Positions 8,439 to 16,299 of a stretch of 55,550 bases of DNA are shown here, one piece after another. The position numbers and the translations under genes are program-made. Origin of the DNA: an uncultured Granulosicoccaceae bacterium (GTDB taxonomy: Bacteria > Pseudomonadota > Gammaproteobacteria > Granulosicoccales > Granulosicoccaceae). Each line of letters starts with the position of its first letter. Position 1 is the first letter of the stretch. A model generated the notes under the pieces. It made no database searches. It had not been told where the DNA came from and worked only from the letters and a program-made list of their open reading frames with translations. The DNA is taken from the NCBI GenBank assembly GCA_937928685.1, contig CALGJU010000106.1, forward strand, positions 1 to 55,550, given 5' to 3'.

Positions 8439-8589
8439 ATTATGACAAAGGCCATGTTGGTAGCTGGGTGGAATGGTAATGAACGTTAATGCTGGGGGCT
8501 ATCTCTGGCAGTTCAACGTGGGTGGATAGTTTTATGCTGGAGTTTCAGTGGTTGTGGTCACTTGGCGATCGAGCCGGACGTGTTGGGTT

Positions 8590-9068
8590 GATCCGCTCGC
8601 TTATGCGTCGGGTTTGGTTGATGTGCTGGCGTGCTGGTCGGTGACGCGTCGGGTTTCTTTGATGTGCTGGCGTGCTGGTCGCTGACGCGTCGGGTTTCGT
8701 TGACGTGTTGGCGCGTGCCACTCGCTAACGCGTCGGGTTTCCTTGATGTGCTGGCGTGCCACTCGCTGACGCGTCGGGTTTCGTTGACGTGCTGGCGTGC
8801 CACTCGCTGACGCGTCGGGTTTCCTTGATGTGCTGGCGTGCTGGTCGCTGACGCGTCGCGGTTTCCTTGACGTGTTGGCGTGCCACTCGCTGACGCGTCG
8901 GGTTTCGTTGACGTGCTGGCGTGCCGCTCGCTGACGCGTCGGGTTTCCTTGACGTGCTGCTGTGCCACTCGCTGACGCGTCGGGTTTCTTGACGTGCTGG
9001 TGTGCCACTCGCTGACGCGTCGGGTTTCGTTGACGTGTTGGCGTGCCGCTCGCTTATGTCGGGTTTGC
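8590..9068. repeat. Tandem array of about twelve 41-bp units of the GACGCGTCGGG family
   Basis: The 695-bp gap between two genes is dominated by about twelve head-to-tail units with a 41-bp period. Each has a core close to CACTCGCTGACGCGTCGGG, then TTTC and a linker of the kind TTGACGTGCTGGCGTGC. Units differ mainly at CCACTCGC (also CCGCTCGC or TGGTCGCT) and at GTTGACG versus CTTGATG. One unit has a one-base insertion (near 8857) and the last is degenerate. Stop codons are rare in the unit, so long reading frames run across the array, but they are by-products of the repeat. Bases 8439-8589 and 9069-9133 show nothing else. Confidence 0.95.
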
Positions 9069-9133
9069 TTCGCTCACTGACAGTTCCACAACGGTGATTG
9101 TAGAAGCGGCCTCTGCACGCTTTGGTTTTCGGA

Positions 9134-10303
9134 TTAAGCTGGCATTGCCTGCTCAACCAACTGTACCCAGTAAGAGCAGCCGTGCGGTATGGCTTCGTCG
9201 TTAAAGTCATATTCCGGATGATGAAGTAGGGCGGTGTCACCATTGCCCATAAAAATAAAAGCACCGGGTCTGGCTTCCAGCATGTATGAGAAATCTTCAG
9301 CGCCCATCACCGGGGCTATTTCTGCATCGACATTGTCAGGTCCTGAGACCTTTTCGGCAATACCTGCAGCGAACGCTGTCTGTTTGTCTGAGTTAACTGT
9401 CACCGGGTAGCCGTAGTGATACTCAAATTCAGCGGTGGCATCCATAGACTTCGCAGTGTGCTCCACCAATGTTTCCATTCGCTCTTTTATTTGATCGCGA
9501 ACCTCAGAGGATAATGTTCGAACCGTGCCTTTGATGCTGACGGTTTGCGGGATGACATTGTATGAGATGGTATCGGTATTAAACGACGTCACGGAAATTA
9601 CGGCGTTCTCGAGTGGATCAACATTGCGTGACACTATGGACTGTAAAGCGAGTGTGATTTGCGATGCGATCACTGTCGGGTCAATGCCGCGATGAGGGGC
9701 TGCCGCATGACCGCCTTTACCGGTTACCACAATATCAAACTGATCTGCTGCAGCCATAATGGAGCCGGGTCGTATAGCGAATTTGCCTACGTCCATCCCG
9801 GGCCAGTTATGCATGCCGTAGACTTCTTTGATGCCAAAGCGGTCCATCATGCCGTCTTTAACCATTTCATTGCCGCCACCGCCGCCTTCTTCCGCTGGTT
9901 GAAAAATCACGGCGACTTTGCCACTGAAATTGCGTGTTTCACTGAGATACTTGGCCGCACCAAGCAACATGGCAGTGTGGCCGTCGTGCCCGCAGGCGTG
10001 CATTTTGCCGTCAGTGGTAGACGCATGAGGTACACCACTGGCCTCATGGATTGGCAATGCGTCCATATCTGCACGCAAACCAATCACATTACCTGAGCCG
10101 TTGTGCTTGCCATTTATAATGCCCACCACACCGGTTTTGCCAATACCTTCTACCACCTCATCAACACCGAATTCGCGCAGTTTGGCAGCGACTACGCCCG
10201 CGGTACGGTGCACGTCAAAAAGCAGCTCAGGGTTTTGGTGCAAATCGCGGCGCCACTCTGTGATTTCTGGCAGTAGATCGGCAAATCGATTGACTAACGG
10301 CAT
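9134..10303 (-). CDS. M20 family metallopeptidase/amidohydrolase (hippurate hydrolase-like)
   Basis: A 389-residue cytoplasmic enzyme of the M20D group, which includes hippurate hydrolase, N-acyl-L-amino acid amidohydrolase and IAA-amino acid hydrolases. The metal-binding motif MHACGHDGHTAMLLGAAKYL lies near residue 98, the catalytic and metal glutamates in FQPAEEGGGG near 135, a further His in YGMHNWPG, and the C-terminal metal ligand region in PVMGAEDFSYMLEARPG and the final His in LHHPEYDFND. The dimerisation (lid) domain lies between about 185 and 290. It would hydrolyse the amide bond of an N-acylated amino acid; the exact substrate is unknown. Coding-strand AGGATCC sits shortly before the ATG. 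It is monocistronic and ends near the repeat array. Confidence 0.88.
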   Translation of the reverse strand: MPLVNRFADLLPEITEWRRDLHQNPELLFDVHRTAGVVAAKLREFGVDEVVEGIGKTGVVGIINGKHNGSGNVIGLRADMDALPIHEASGVPHASTTDGKMHACGHDGHTAMLLGAAKYLSETRNFSGKVAVIFQPAEEGGGGGNEMVKDGMMDRFGIKEVYGMHNWPGMDVGKFAIRPGSIMAAADQFDIVVTGKGGHAAAPHRGIDPTVIASQITLALQSIVSRNVDPLENAVISVTSFNTDTISYNVIPQTVSIKGTVRTLSSEVRDQIKERMETLVEHTAKSMDATAEFEYHYGYPVTVNSDKQTAFAAGIAEKVSGPDNVDAEIAPVMGAEDFSYMLEARPGAFIFMGNGDTALLHHPEYDFNDEAIPHGCSYWVQLVEQAMPA

Positions 10304-10419
10304 GGTTGGATCCTGATGACTTTAAAAGACAGCATGCCAATTGCGCTCAGCTTGCGCAAGCAGGGATTGCTTTATAAGTCGCATGCCGGGTCGACCCTGG
10401 CTGTTGTGATCGTTATGAT

Positions 10420-10595
10420 GCTCCTAGCCCGGATTATTCATGATGATGACGGCATCTCACTTGATCTTTGATTCCACAGCGAATTTTTTCTTTTTGCAAA
10501 TATCAATAAGTATTCGACGCAAGAAGAAAATCCACTGTGAAATCAAATCTCTACGCGATACGCTCGCCACATCATGAATAATCCGGACTAGGAGC
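10420..10595. mobile_element. 176-bp MITE-like palindromic element with 4-bp target duplication
   Basis: The element begins GCTCCTAGCCCGGATTATTC and ends with the complementary sequence at 10571-10595; the 25-bp ends differ at one position. Inside, a second inverted pair (about 10469-10499 and 10521-10549) carries TTTGATTCCACAG and its complement, so the whole unit is an imperfect palindrome. TGAT at 10416-10419 and again at 10596-10599 flanks it exactly, as a 4-bp target site duplication would. No gene fits inside, so movement would need a transposase from elsewhere. The end motif GGATTATTCATGA recalls some IS families such as IS1380, but that is only memory. The right end is 47 bp from the next start codon. 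A related partial copy lies at 2877-3013. Confidence 0.8.
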
Positions 10596-10642
10596 TGATC
10601 TGCGGTACGGCGGAAATCATGGCTCTGTGCAGAGGAAATCAA

Positions 10643-11755
10643 ATGGCCACAATCGAACAAGTCGAATTGCTGATGGTAGATTTGCCCCCCAAGGTAAAAC
10701 GCACCGATGCCATACAGTCGTTTGATAGCCAGCAAACCCCGATGGTGCTTATCACTGATACTGATGGCTTCAAGGGAACAGGTTACAGCTACACCATCGG
10801 TCAGGGCGGTGGGGCGATTATGTCGCTGCTTAAAGAAACCCTCGCACCGCGCCTCCTTGGCGCCGAGGGAGATTCAATAGAAAAAATTTGGCGCGATCTA
10901 TTGTTCTCCACTCATGCGACCAGTGTGGGCGCCATTACCTCACTGGCTTTGGCAGCCATTGATATAGCGTTGTGGGATCTCAAAGCCCGTCGCGCAAACC
11001 TGCCATTGTACAAAACCGCTGGTGGGGCAAAAGACAGCGTGCCGCTATACACCACAGAGGGCGGCTGGCTGCATATACCAGTGGAAGATCTGGTCGCTGA
11101 TGCGGTGAATGCAAAAGCCGCGGGATTCTCAGGCTCTAAGATCAAAATAGGTAAACGCCATCTGGCAGAAGACCGCGAGCGATTGAAAGCGGTGCGTGAA
11201 GCGGTAGGTAATGATTACGAGATTATGGTTGATGCGAATCAAGGCTTTAGTTTGTCGGAGTCTATTCGACGCGCTGCGATGCTTGAACGTTTCGATATCG
11301 GTTGGTTTGAAGAGCCCATGCCGGCTGATGATGTGGCAGCCCATGCGCAGCTGGCAAAACGTACCAGTGTGCCTATCGCCGTAGGGGAGAGCTTGTATTC
11401 GATCTCTCAGTTTAAGGATTATCTGCATGCCGGGGCTGCGTCAATAGTACAGGTTGATGTTGCACGCATTGGTGGTATCACACCGTGGTTGAAAGTCGCC
11501 CATATGGCGGAGGCGTATAATGTATCCGTTTGCCCGCACTTTCTTATGGAGCTTCATGTAAGTCTGGTATGTGCGGTACCCAACGCTCCATGGCTTGAGT
11601 ACATTCCGCAGCTTGATGACATCACTACCGATCAGATGGCAGTGGAGCAGGGAGTGGCGTTGCCGAGCAAGCTGCCGGGCATAGGCATTCAGTGGGATCA
11701 CGATGAAATTGATCAACGGCGCATGGAGCCGTTTGATTTTGCTTTATCCAGATAA
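10643..11755 (+). CDS. Mandelate racemase/muconate lactonizing enzyme family protein (sugar acid dehydratase-like, enolase superfamily)
   Basis: A 370-residue enolase-superfamily enzyme. The N-terminal capping domain spans residues 1-120. The barrel carries the KxK catalytic pair at K166 and K168, metal ligands D197, E223 and E249, and the His/Asp dyad with D272 and H299 in VSVCPHF. This is the mandelate racemase subgroup pattern, which includes acid sugar dehydratases such as L-talarate/galactarate dehydratase. The reaction would be abstraction of a proton alpha to a carboxylate, followed by dehydration or racemisation; the substrate is not determined. I use ATG 10643, preceded by AGAGGAAATC, rather than the ATG at 10619 that lacks a ribosome site. 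It is monocistronic, and its upstream region is occupied by the MITE-like element. Confidence 0.85.
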   Translation: MATIEQVELLMVDLPPKVKRTDAIQSFDSQQTPMVLITDTDGFKGTGYSYTIGQGGGAIMSLLKETLAPRLLGAEGDSIEKIWRDLLFSTHATSVGAITSLALAAIDIALWDLKARRANLPLYKTAGGAKDSVPLYTTEGGWLHIPVEDLVADAVNAKAAGFSGSKIKIGKRHLAEDRERLKAVREAVGNDYEIMVDANQGFSLSESIRRAAMLERFDIGWFEEPMPADDVAAHAQLAKRTSVPIAVGESLYSISQFKDYLHAGAASIVQVDVARIGGITPWLKVAHMAEAYNVSVCPHFLMELHVSLVCAVPNAPWLEYIPQLDDITTDQMAVEQGVALPSKLPGIGIQWDHDEIDQRRMEPFDFALSR

Positions 11756-11809
11756 CCCGCTTTAACTGAATGATCCCCGGAGCCTGCCCAAGCATTCGTG
11801 TAAGGGCGC

Positions 11810-11828
11810 AGAAGCGCAATGCGCTTCT
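11810..11828. terminator. Hairpin between convergent genes, candidate bidirectional terminator
   Basis: AGAAGCGCA and its exact complement flank a single A, giving a nine-base-pair perfect palindrome in the 93-bp gap between the convergent genes ending at 11755 and 11849. There is no T-run on either side, so it may stabilise 3' ends rather than terminate on its own. Confidence 0.5.
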
Positions 11829-11848
11829 ACCGAATTAGTATCAAGCCT

Positions 11849-13666
11849 CTACTGATTTTTAACAAGCTCAGAGACCACATGGCAAAATTGCATAGGTCGT
11901 CCGATGTGATACCCCTGCAACAAGTCGCAATTTACATGGGACAGAAATTCAGCCTGCGCATAATTCTCTACGCCTTCAGCCACCACCTGCATCCCCATTT
12001 CATGGGCGACACAGATGATTGCTTTGACTATTGAATTATCTTCCTGATTTTCAGGGATGCCGCGAACAAAGGATCTGTCGATTTTTATACGCGAAAGTGG
12101 CAACTCACGTAAACGGCTAAATGATGAGTAGCCAGTGCCAAAATCGTCTATGGAAAGTTCGATACCTTCGTCGCGTAACTCACGTAAAACCTTAATGCTG
12201 CGAGCCGTGTTGTCTAACAGCGCAGACTCGGTGAGCTCAAGCTCGAGTGCGTGACCGGGAGTGCCAGTTTTTTCTAAAATAGCTGCGATTTTTTCTTGTA
12301 AGTTTCCGGCTGTGAACTGCTTGGCAGATACATTAACACTCATACGGATGTTATCAATGCCGGCTTCGCGGAGTTGTTTAAGCTTCAAGCAGGTCTCAGT
12401 TAATATCCACTCTCCCAGTGGTTCGATTATCCCCGTTTCCTCTGCAATCTGGATAAAAGAATCAGGCCTGAGTACGCCTTTCTCCGGGTGATTCCAGCGA
12501 ATCAACGCTTCGTAACCGACAACTCTTTGTTGGCACAAATCAAGTTGCGGTTGGAAGTACAGTTCGAACTGCGATTCCCTTAAGGCGATACGTAAATCAC
12601 TCTCAGTTTTAAACCTTTTGCGCTGAGCAGAATTTAATTCAGCGGTAAAAAACTGCACGTAGTTTGATCCGCGTGTTTTAGCTCGATCCATTGCAACATG
12701 TGAAAAGCGGATCATCTCCTCGTTATTGATCGAGTCTTCCGGGTAAATACTTACTCCAATACTTGCTGCGGTGCAGATTTCGTGAGAGCCGACATCGTAG
12801 GGGAGTGCCAGCGCTTTAATTATTTTATCTGCCATGTGAGAGACTTCTTCAGATGACTCTATCTGTTCCAGTACTACCGTAAATTCATCGTCACCAAGTC
12901 GTGCCACTGTGTCGCAGTCTCTGACGGTATGTTGTAATCGCTGTGCTACTTCTTTAAGCAGTAAATCGCCAATTTCATGGCCGAGTGATTCATTGACGTT
13001 TTTAAATCGATTAATGTCCAGCAACAGCAGTGCTACTTTCTTACCGGTGTGTCGGGCTCTCAGCAGGGCGTTGTCAAATCTGGCGTTGAAAAATAATCGG
13101 TTCGGGAGGCTGGTAAGCGAATCATGATGAGTGGTGTGCTGCAGGCTATCGTTTGCCTTGCGCAGCTGATCTTCCGCCGCTTTGTGTTCACTGACATCCA
13201 TCATAGCGGTTTGACAGAGACAGGTATCACTGCCAAGCACGTGCACCGGAGTTGAGTACAACATGACGGGTGTCGATTTTCCGTCAGTGGTTATCGTGGT
13301 GCGGAGTGTTGCTTTGTTTCCAGCGACTACTGCGTTTATATGAGTTTGGATTCTATCGTGGTCATCAGACCTTATGTATGCGGAGAGCGGTTGATCACGA
13401 TCATGCTCGTGATGGTTGCCCAATATATTGCCGCCGGTGGTATTCGCCTCAAGAATATTCATGAAGCGATCAACGGTTAGGTAACCAATCGGGGCGGCGT
13501 CAAATTGCGCACGATACCGTTCGTTGTCAGCACGCAGACGTTGCAATTCGGTTCTGTAGGTGTTGAGTTGAGATTCGTGTGTTTGAACGGGTGACACTGC
13601 AGCTTTTATGGCGGTGTCAATCGAAACCATTTTTTCCGTCTGACGTTCCTGCACTTCGCTATTCAT
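11849..13666 (-). CDS. PAS-GGDEF-EAL cyclic-di-GMP protein with altered GGDEF site
   Basis: A 605-residue soluble protein. Residues 20-55 form a likely coiled coil, a PAS-like domain follows (RAQFDAAPIGYLTVD near 52, to about 160), then a diguanylate cyclase domain (about 175-340) and an EAL phosphodiesterase domain (about 355-600). The cyclase signature is GDDEF at 258-262 instead of GGDEF, so synthase activity may be lost. The EAL site looks active: EAL at 386-388, NVSAKQF, the DDFGTGYSS loop and KIDRSFV are present. It most likely degrades cyclic-di-GMP, with the degenerate GGDEF domain acting as a GTP-sensing regulator, as in other hybrid proteins (inference). It lacks membrane segments; the PAS domain would bind a small ligand or cofactor that cannot be named. 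It is monocistronic. Confidence 0.9.
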   Translation of the reverse strand: MNSEVQERQTEKMVSIDTAIKAAVSPVQTHESQLNTYRTELQRLRADNERYRAQFDAAPIGYLTVDRFMNILEANTTGGNILGNHHEHDRDQPLSAYIRSDDHDRIQTHINAVVAGNKATLRTTITTDGKSTPVMLYSTPVHVLGSDTCLCQTAMMDVSEHKAAEDQLRKANDSLQHTTHHDSLTSLPNRLFFNARFDNALLRARHTGKKVALLLLDINRFKNVNESLGHEIGDLLLKEVAQRLQHTVRDCDTVARLGDDEFTVVLEQIESSEEVSHMADKIIKALALPYDVGSHEICTAASIGVSIYPEDSINNEEMIRFSHVAMDRAKTRGSNYVQFFTAELNSAQRKRFKTESDLRIALRESQFELYFQPQLDLCQQRVVGYEALIRWNHPEKGVLRPDSFIQIAEETGIIEPLGEWILTETCLKLKQLREAGIDNIRMSVNVSAKQFTAGNLQEKIAAILEKTGTPGHALELELTESALLDNTARSIKVLRELRDEGIELSIDDFGTGYSSFSRLRELPLSRIKIDRSFVRGIPENQEDNSIVKAIICVAHEMGMQVVAEGVENYAQAEFLSHVNCDLLQGYHIGRPMQFCHVVSELVKNQ

Positions 13667-13990
13667 CGGGCTGTGGCCAGTAGTGAAGCTTTGCGGTGGA
13701 TTGTATTTGTACTAAGTGTAACGCTGTAATAATAAGACCAATAGGCACTTCTCTTACCTCATTGAGACTTCGGGATACTGTTCTCTCGCTTCCTGCTACT
13801 TCCGGTAAGCTGGTTTTGCGCCAACGCAATGTAGTCCGAGAACCATCGATTTCTATAACAGCGATTTATATAGCTCATATCTGTGGTTAGTGGGAATACT
13901 TTTTTATGATTTTCGCAATACTTCTCGTCAATTCACTGGCGGGCAATGTGGGTCAACTGGCGTAAAGTTGTAGGTGGGACGAGCTGGCAT
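13667..13990. other. Intergenic stretch without recognisable genes
   Basis: Between the GGDEF/EAL start and the repeat copy at 13991 I see no supported gene or RNA. It should contain the promoter of the leftward GGDEF/EAL gene, but no clear promoter hexamers stand out. Confidence 0.5.
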
Positions 13991-14064
13991 GATCCACTCG
14001 CTCACGCGTCGGGTTTCCCTGGTTCCGGGATTCCCGTTAGCTCACGCGTATGCGAGTGGTGATC
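13991..14064. repeat. Single dispersed repeat copy forming a hairpin after the leftward quinoprotein operon
   Basis: A copy of the family core, CCACTCGCTCACGCGTCGGG, starts at 13994. The far side at 14041-14064 contains CTCACGCGTATGCGAGTGGTG, whose GCGAGTGG pairs with CCACTCGC at 13994-14001. The structure lies nine bases beyond the stop codon of the last gene of the leftward operon, so it may protect or terminate that transcript. Confidence 0.7.
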
Positions 14065-14072
14065 ACTATCGC

Positions 14073-15059
14073 TTAACCTGGAATATTTTCTTTAGGCAGG
14101 ATTGCGGCGCCCCATGGAAAGCGGCCGACTTTAACTGACTTTTCTGCTTTAAGGGTTTTTACATCAAGTACTGTGACATCACCTGACACGCCGTTGGTGG
14201 TGTAAAGTTTGTCTTCTTCCGGAGTCAGGGCCGTGTGCCAGACACGTCGACCAACCAATATGTATTTGATGGGTTCGTAGGTGGCGCGGTCGACTACCGC
14301 GACATGATTAGATGGCCCAAGTGCGATAAACGCATATTTACCGTCTGAAGTTAATTCAATGCCAACCGGTTGTATGCGACCTGCTGTTATTCCTTTGATC
14401 TCAAAGTTAATGACTTTTTTAATTTGCCGTGTGTCAGTGGAAATAACAGACACAGTGCCGCCAATTTCTGAAGATACCCACAGCTCTTTGTTGTCAAGGG
14501 TGAATTCGGCATCTCTGGGGCGTTGATCAACCAGTGTGTTATCTACTACTTCATTGGTGGTCGTATCGATCCAATGTGCCATGTTCGTGGTTTCAGACGT
14601 GACAATAGCCCACTTGCCGTCATGGCTAACTGCCATTCCTTCAGGTTCAACTCCAACATCCACTTGCGCGATCACCGTACGCGATTCTATATCTACCACG
14701 GTCGCCACCGCATCATCTTCATTGGCGATATACAGATGCTTGTTATTCGGGTGTAAAGCAAATTGTTCCGGGTCTTCTCCGGAGGGTAAGTTATGGATGA
14801 TCTTATCTGTCGCGATATCCATCATTTGTACTGTGTCTGAGTCAGAGGCACAAATGAACAGGTATTTGAAGTCATGTGAAAGCGTCACGCCACGCGGTCG
14901 TTCACCCACTTCAATGGTTTTTATGACTTCGTTGGTTTCGGTATCAATAACTGAAATGGTGTCGTCTCTTTCATTAGAGATATACACCCAATGTGCAAAA
15001 GTGGTTTGTGTGGCTAGCAGCAGTGTTGAAGATACAGCCAGTGTGAACCATGATTTCAT
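14073..15059 (-). CDS. PQQ-dependent catabolism-associated YVTN beta-propeller protein
   Basis: A 328-residue exported protein: signal peptide MKSWFTLAVSSTLLLATQTTFA at residues 1-22, then about seven YVTN-type blades, each with patterns such as YISNERDDTISVIDTETNEV, LFICASDSDTVQMMDI, LYIANEDDAVATVVDI and LYTTNGVSGDVTVLDV. This matches the beta-propeller family that accompanies PQQ alcohol dehydrogenases with a PQQ-associated ABC-type binding protein. The biochemical role is not established; a periplasmic interaction or scaffold role is plausible. It is the last gene of the leftward operon, six bases after the binding-protein gene. It lacks the PQQ-binding tryptophan-docking repeats of the dehydrogenases, so it is not itself a quinoprotein. 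Confidence 0.88.
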   Translation of the reverse strand: MKSWFTLAVSSTLLLATQTTFAHWVYISNERDDTISVIDTETNEVIKTIEVGERPRGVTLSHDFKYLFICASDSDTVQMMDIATDKIIHNLPSGEDPEQFALHPNNKHLYIANEDDAVATVVDIESRTVIAQVDVGVEPEGMAVSHDGKWAIVTSETTNMAHWIDTTTNEVVDNTLVDQRPRDAEFTLDNKELWVSSEIGGTVSVISTDTRQIKKVINFEIKGITAGRIQPVGIELTSDGKYAFIALGPSNHVAVVDRATYEPIKYILVGRRVWHTALTPEEDKLYTTNGVSGDVTVLDVKTLKAEKSVKVGRFPWGAAILPKENIPG

Positions 15060-15065
15060 TGTTGT

Positions 15066-16253
15066 TTATTCCATGCGTGTGCAGTTTGATTCTGGTTGAT
15101 CCAGACCCAATGTGTCCAGCTCGGTAGTGTGATGTAAGAACCCCTCTATAGGGGCAAGTGCCACCACAGACTTCGGATGCACCAGAGGGATAGGTTGTCG
15201 CAATTGACCATTCCAGCGGCGGTAAGTCAGTTTCCTACCTTTAAAGCCTGCCAGTGAGAAGCTGTCTGACATTATATATGCCCGCAGCTCAGTCGGGTTG
15301 ATAGAGCCTGTGCGAGTCACCGCCTCTCCAATGCTGCGCACGGCAGCCCAGGCGGCGTAATCAATGCTGGTCATTGGCCGGTTAGCATTGTCTACAAAGC
15401 GAGACTGCAATTGTAGTGCGCCCCATTGTTCAACGACCCGATCCCACGCCACGGGCTCAAGCCCGCTGGTGCCAGTGATCGGCCTTGGCAGCCATGAGTT
15501 GTATAATACATACTGCCCGAAGTCGTCATTTTCATCGGCGACGACGATCACATCGTACTTGCGGGCCTGGGTGAACTTAGGAATTTCAGACGAGGCACTG
15601 CGGCGCAAGTCCGAGTCTTCTATCCAGCGTTTTTCGTGACTTATTGAAATGCGGTATTTTTTTGCAGAGTTTCTTACAGCGTTGGCGAAGAGCAAGTCAA
15701 CATCACGATTGCCTTCTAACAGAAATACTGACTTCCACTTTCGCATGTTGAAAAACTGCATCAGCGCATCGGTCAACATGGCGCGTGACGGCAGGGTATG
15801 CAGCACATTCGCACGGCATTCATCACTTCGAAGCGTAATATCAGCGCTGCCGGCATTAAAAATCAGGTCATCAGCAGCTTCCGGCAAGTCAGCTAACTTT
15901 TGCAAATTATCAGCGCTGATATTGGCGATGACCAATTGGCTTCCTGTCAGTGCATCCCTGGCGGCGGCAATAACGTCTTCGCCTTTCGGAACCAGTATTT
16001 TCCTGAGTTTATAATCGTGCTTCAGGAATCTGCCGGTAGTGTTGTTATCGAAAATACCAACAGATGCGCCTTGCTCGCCTTCATCTTCGGGCCAGCTGAC
16101 AAGATTGGATAACACCGGTGGTCGATCAACTTCCTGTTCAAGATAAACCATGCTGATATCCAGCGGTGCGGCGGCCACTGTGGCAGACGCCCACAGCAGT
16201 ATTGCAGACAGTGCCAATCGGTAGGGTTTAACGTTTGAGACGTGGTGTGTCAT
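15066..16253 (-). CDS. PQQ-dependent alcohol dehydrogenase system-associated substrate-binding-like protein
   Basis: About 395 residues, a periplasmic type I binding-protein fold related to branched-chain amino acid/amide binding proteins. The start MTHHVSNVKPYRLALS at 16253 gives a normal signal peptide ending ASATVAAA; an upstream TTG at 16283 is less likely. Segments such as SMVYLEQEVDRPPV, SRAMLTDALMQFFNMRKW and VVADENDDFGQYVLYNSW are characteristic of the group that accompanies PQQ alcohol dehydrogenases. No matching branched-chain-type permeases lie in the locus, so it may act in sensing or enzyme maturation rather than import (inference). It sits between the BatD-like gene and the beta-propeller gene in the leftward operon. 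Confidence 0.85.
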   Translation of the reverse strand: MTHHVSNVKPYRLALSAILLWASATVAAAPLDISMVYLEQEVDRPPVLSNLVSWPEDEGEQGASVGIFDNNTTGRFLKHDYKLRKILVPKGEDVIAAARDALTGSQLVIANISADNLQKLADLPEAADDLIFNAGSADITLRSDECRANVLHTLPSRAMLTDALMQFFNMRKWKSVFLLEGNRDVDLLFANAVRNSAKKYRISISHEKRWIEDSDLRRSASSEIPKFTQARKYDVIVVADENDDFGQYVLYNSWLPRPITGTSGLEPVAWDRVVEQWGALQLQSRFVDNANRPMTSIDYAAWAAVRSIGEAVTRTGSINPTELRAYIMSDSFSLAGFKGRKLTYRRWNGQLRQPIPLVHPKSVVALAPIEGFLHHTTELDTLGLDQPESNCTRME

Positions 16254-16299
16254 TTTCTTTATGTGGTTGTTTAAGAGGATCAATTATTCAGTATCTGGG

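Noticed and set aside
8590-9068. Possible CRISPR array
   Set aside because: The sequence between cores is itself repeated, there are no unique spacers, and no cas gene is present. The same holds for 29831-30145.
8558-9264. Long overlapping minus-strand reading frames of 135-180 codons with repeated Thr-Arg-Arg-Val-Ser type peptides
   Set aside because: They only reflect the stop-poor 41-bp repeat; three frames are open over the same DNA, none has a ribosome-binding site, and the peptide is low complexity.
13696-13890. 64-codon plus-strand frame between the GGDEF/EAL and propeller genes
   Set aside because: No ribosome-binding site, no recognisable motif and ordinary intergenic composition.
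14536-15099. 187-codon plus-strand frame opposite the beta-propeller gene
   Set aside because: It is antisense to a repetitive propeller with clear conservation, and is Ser/Thr-rich as expected of a shadow frame.
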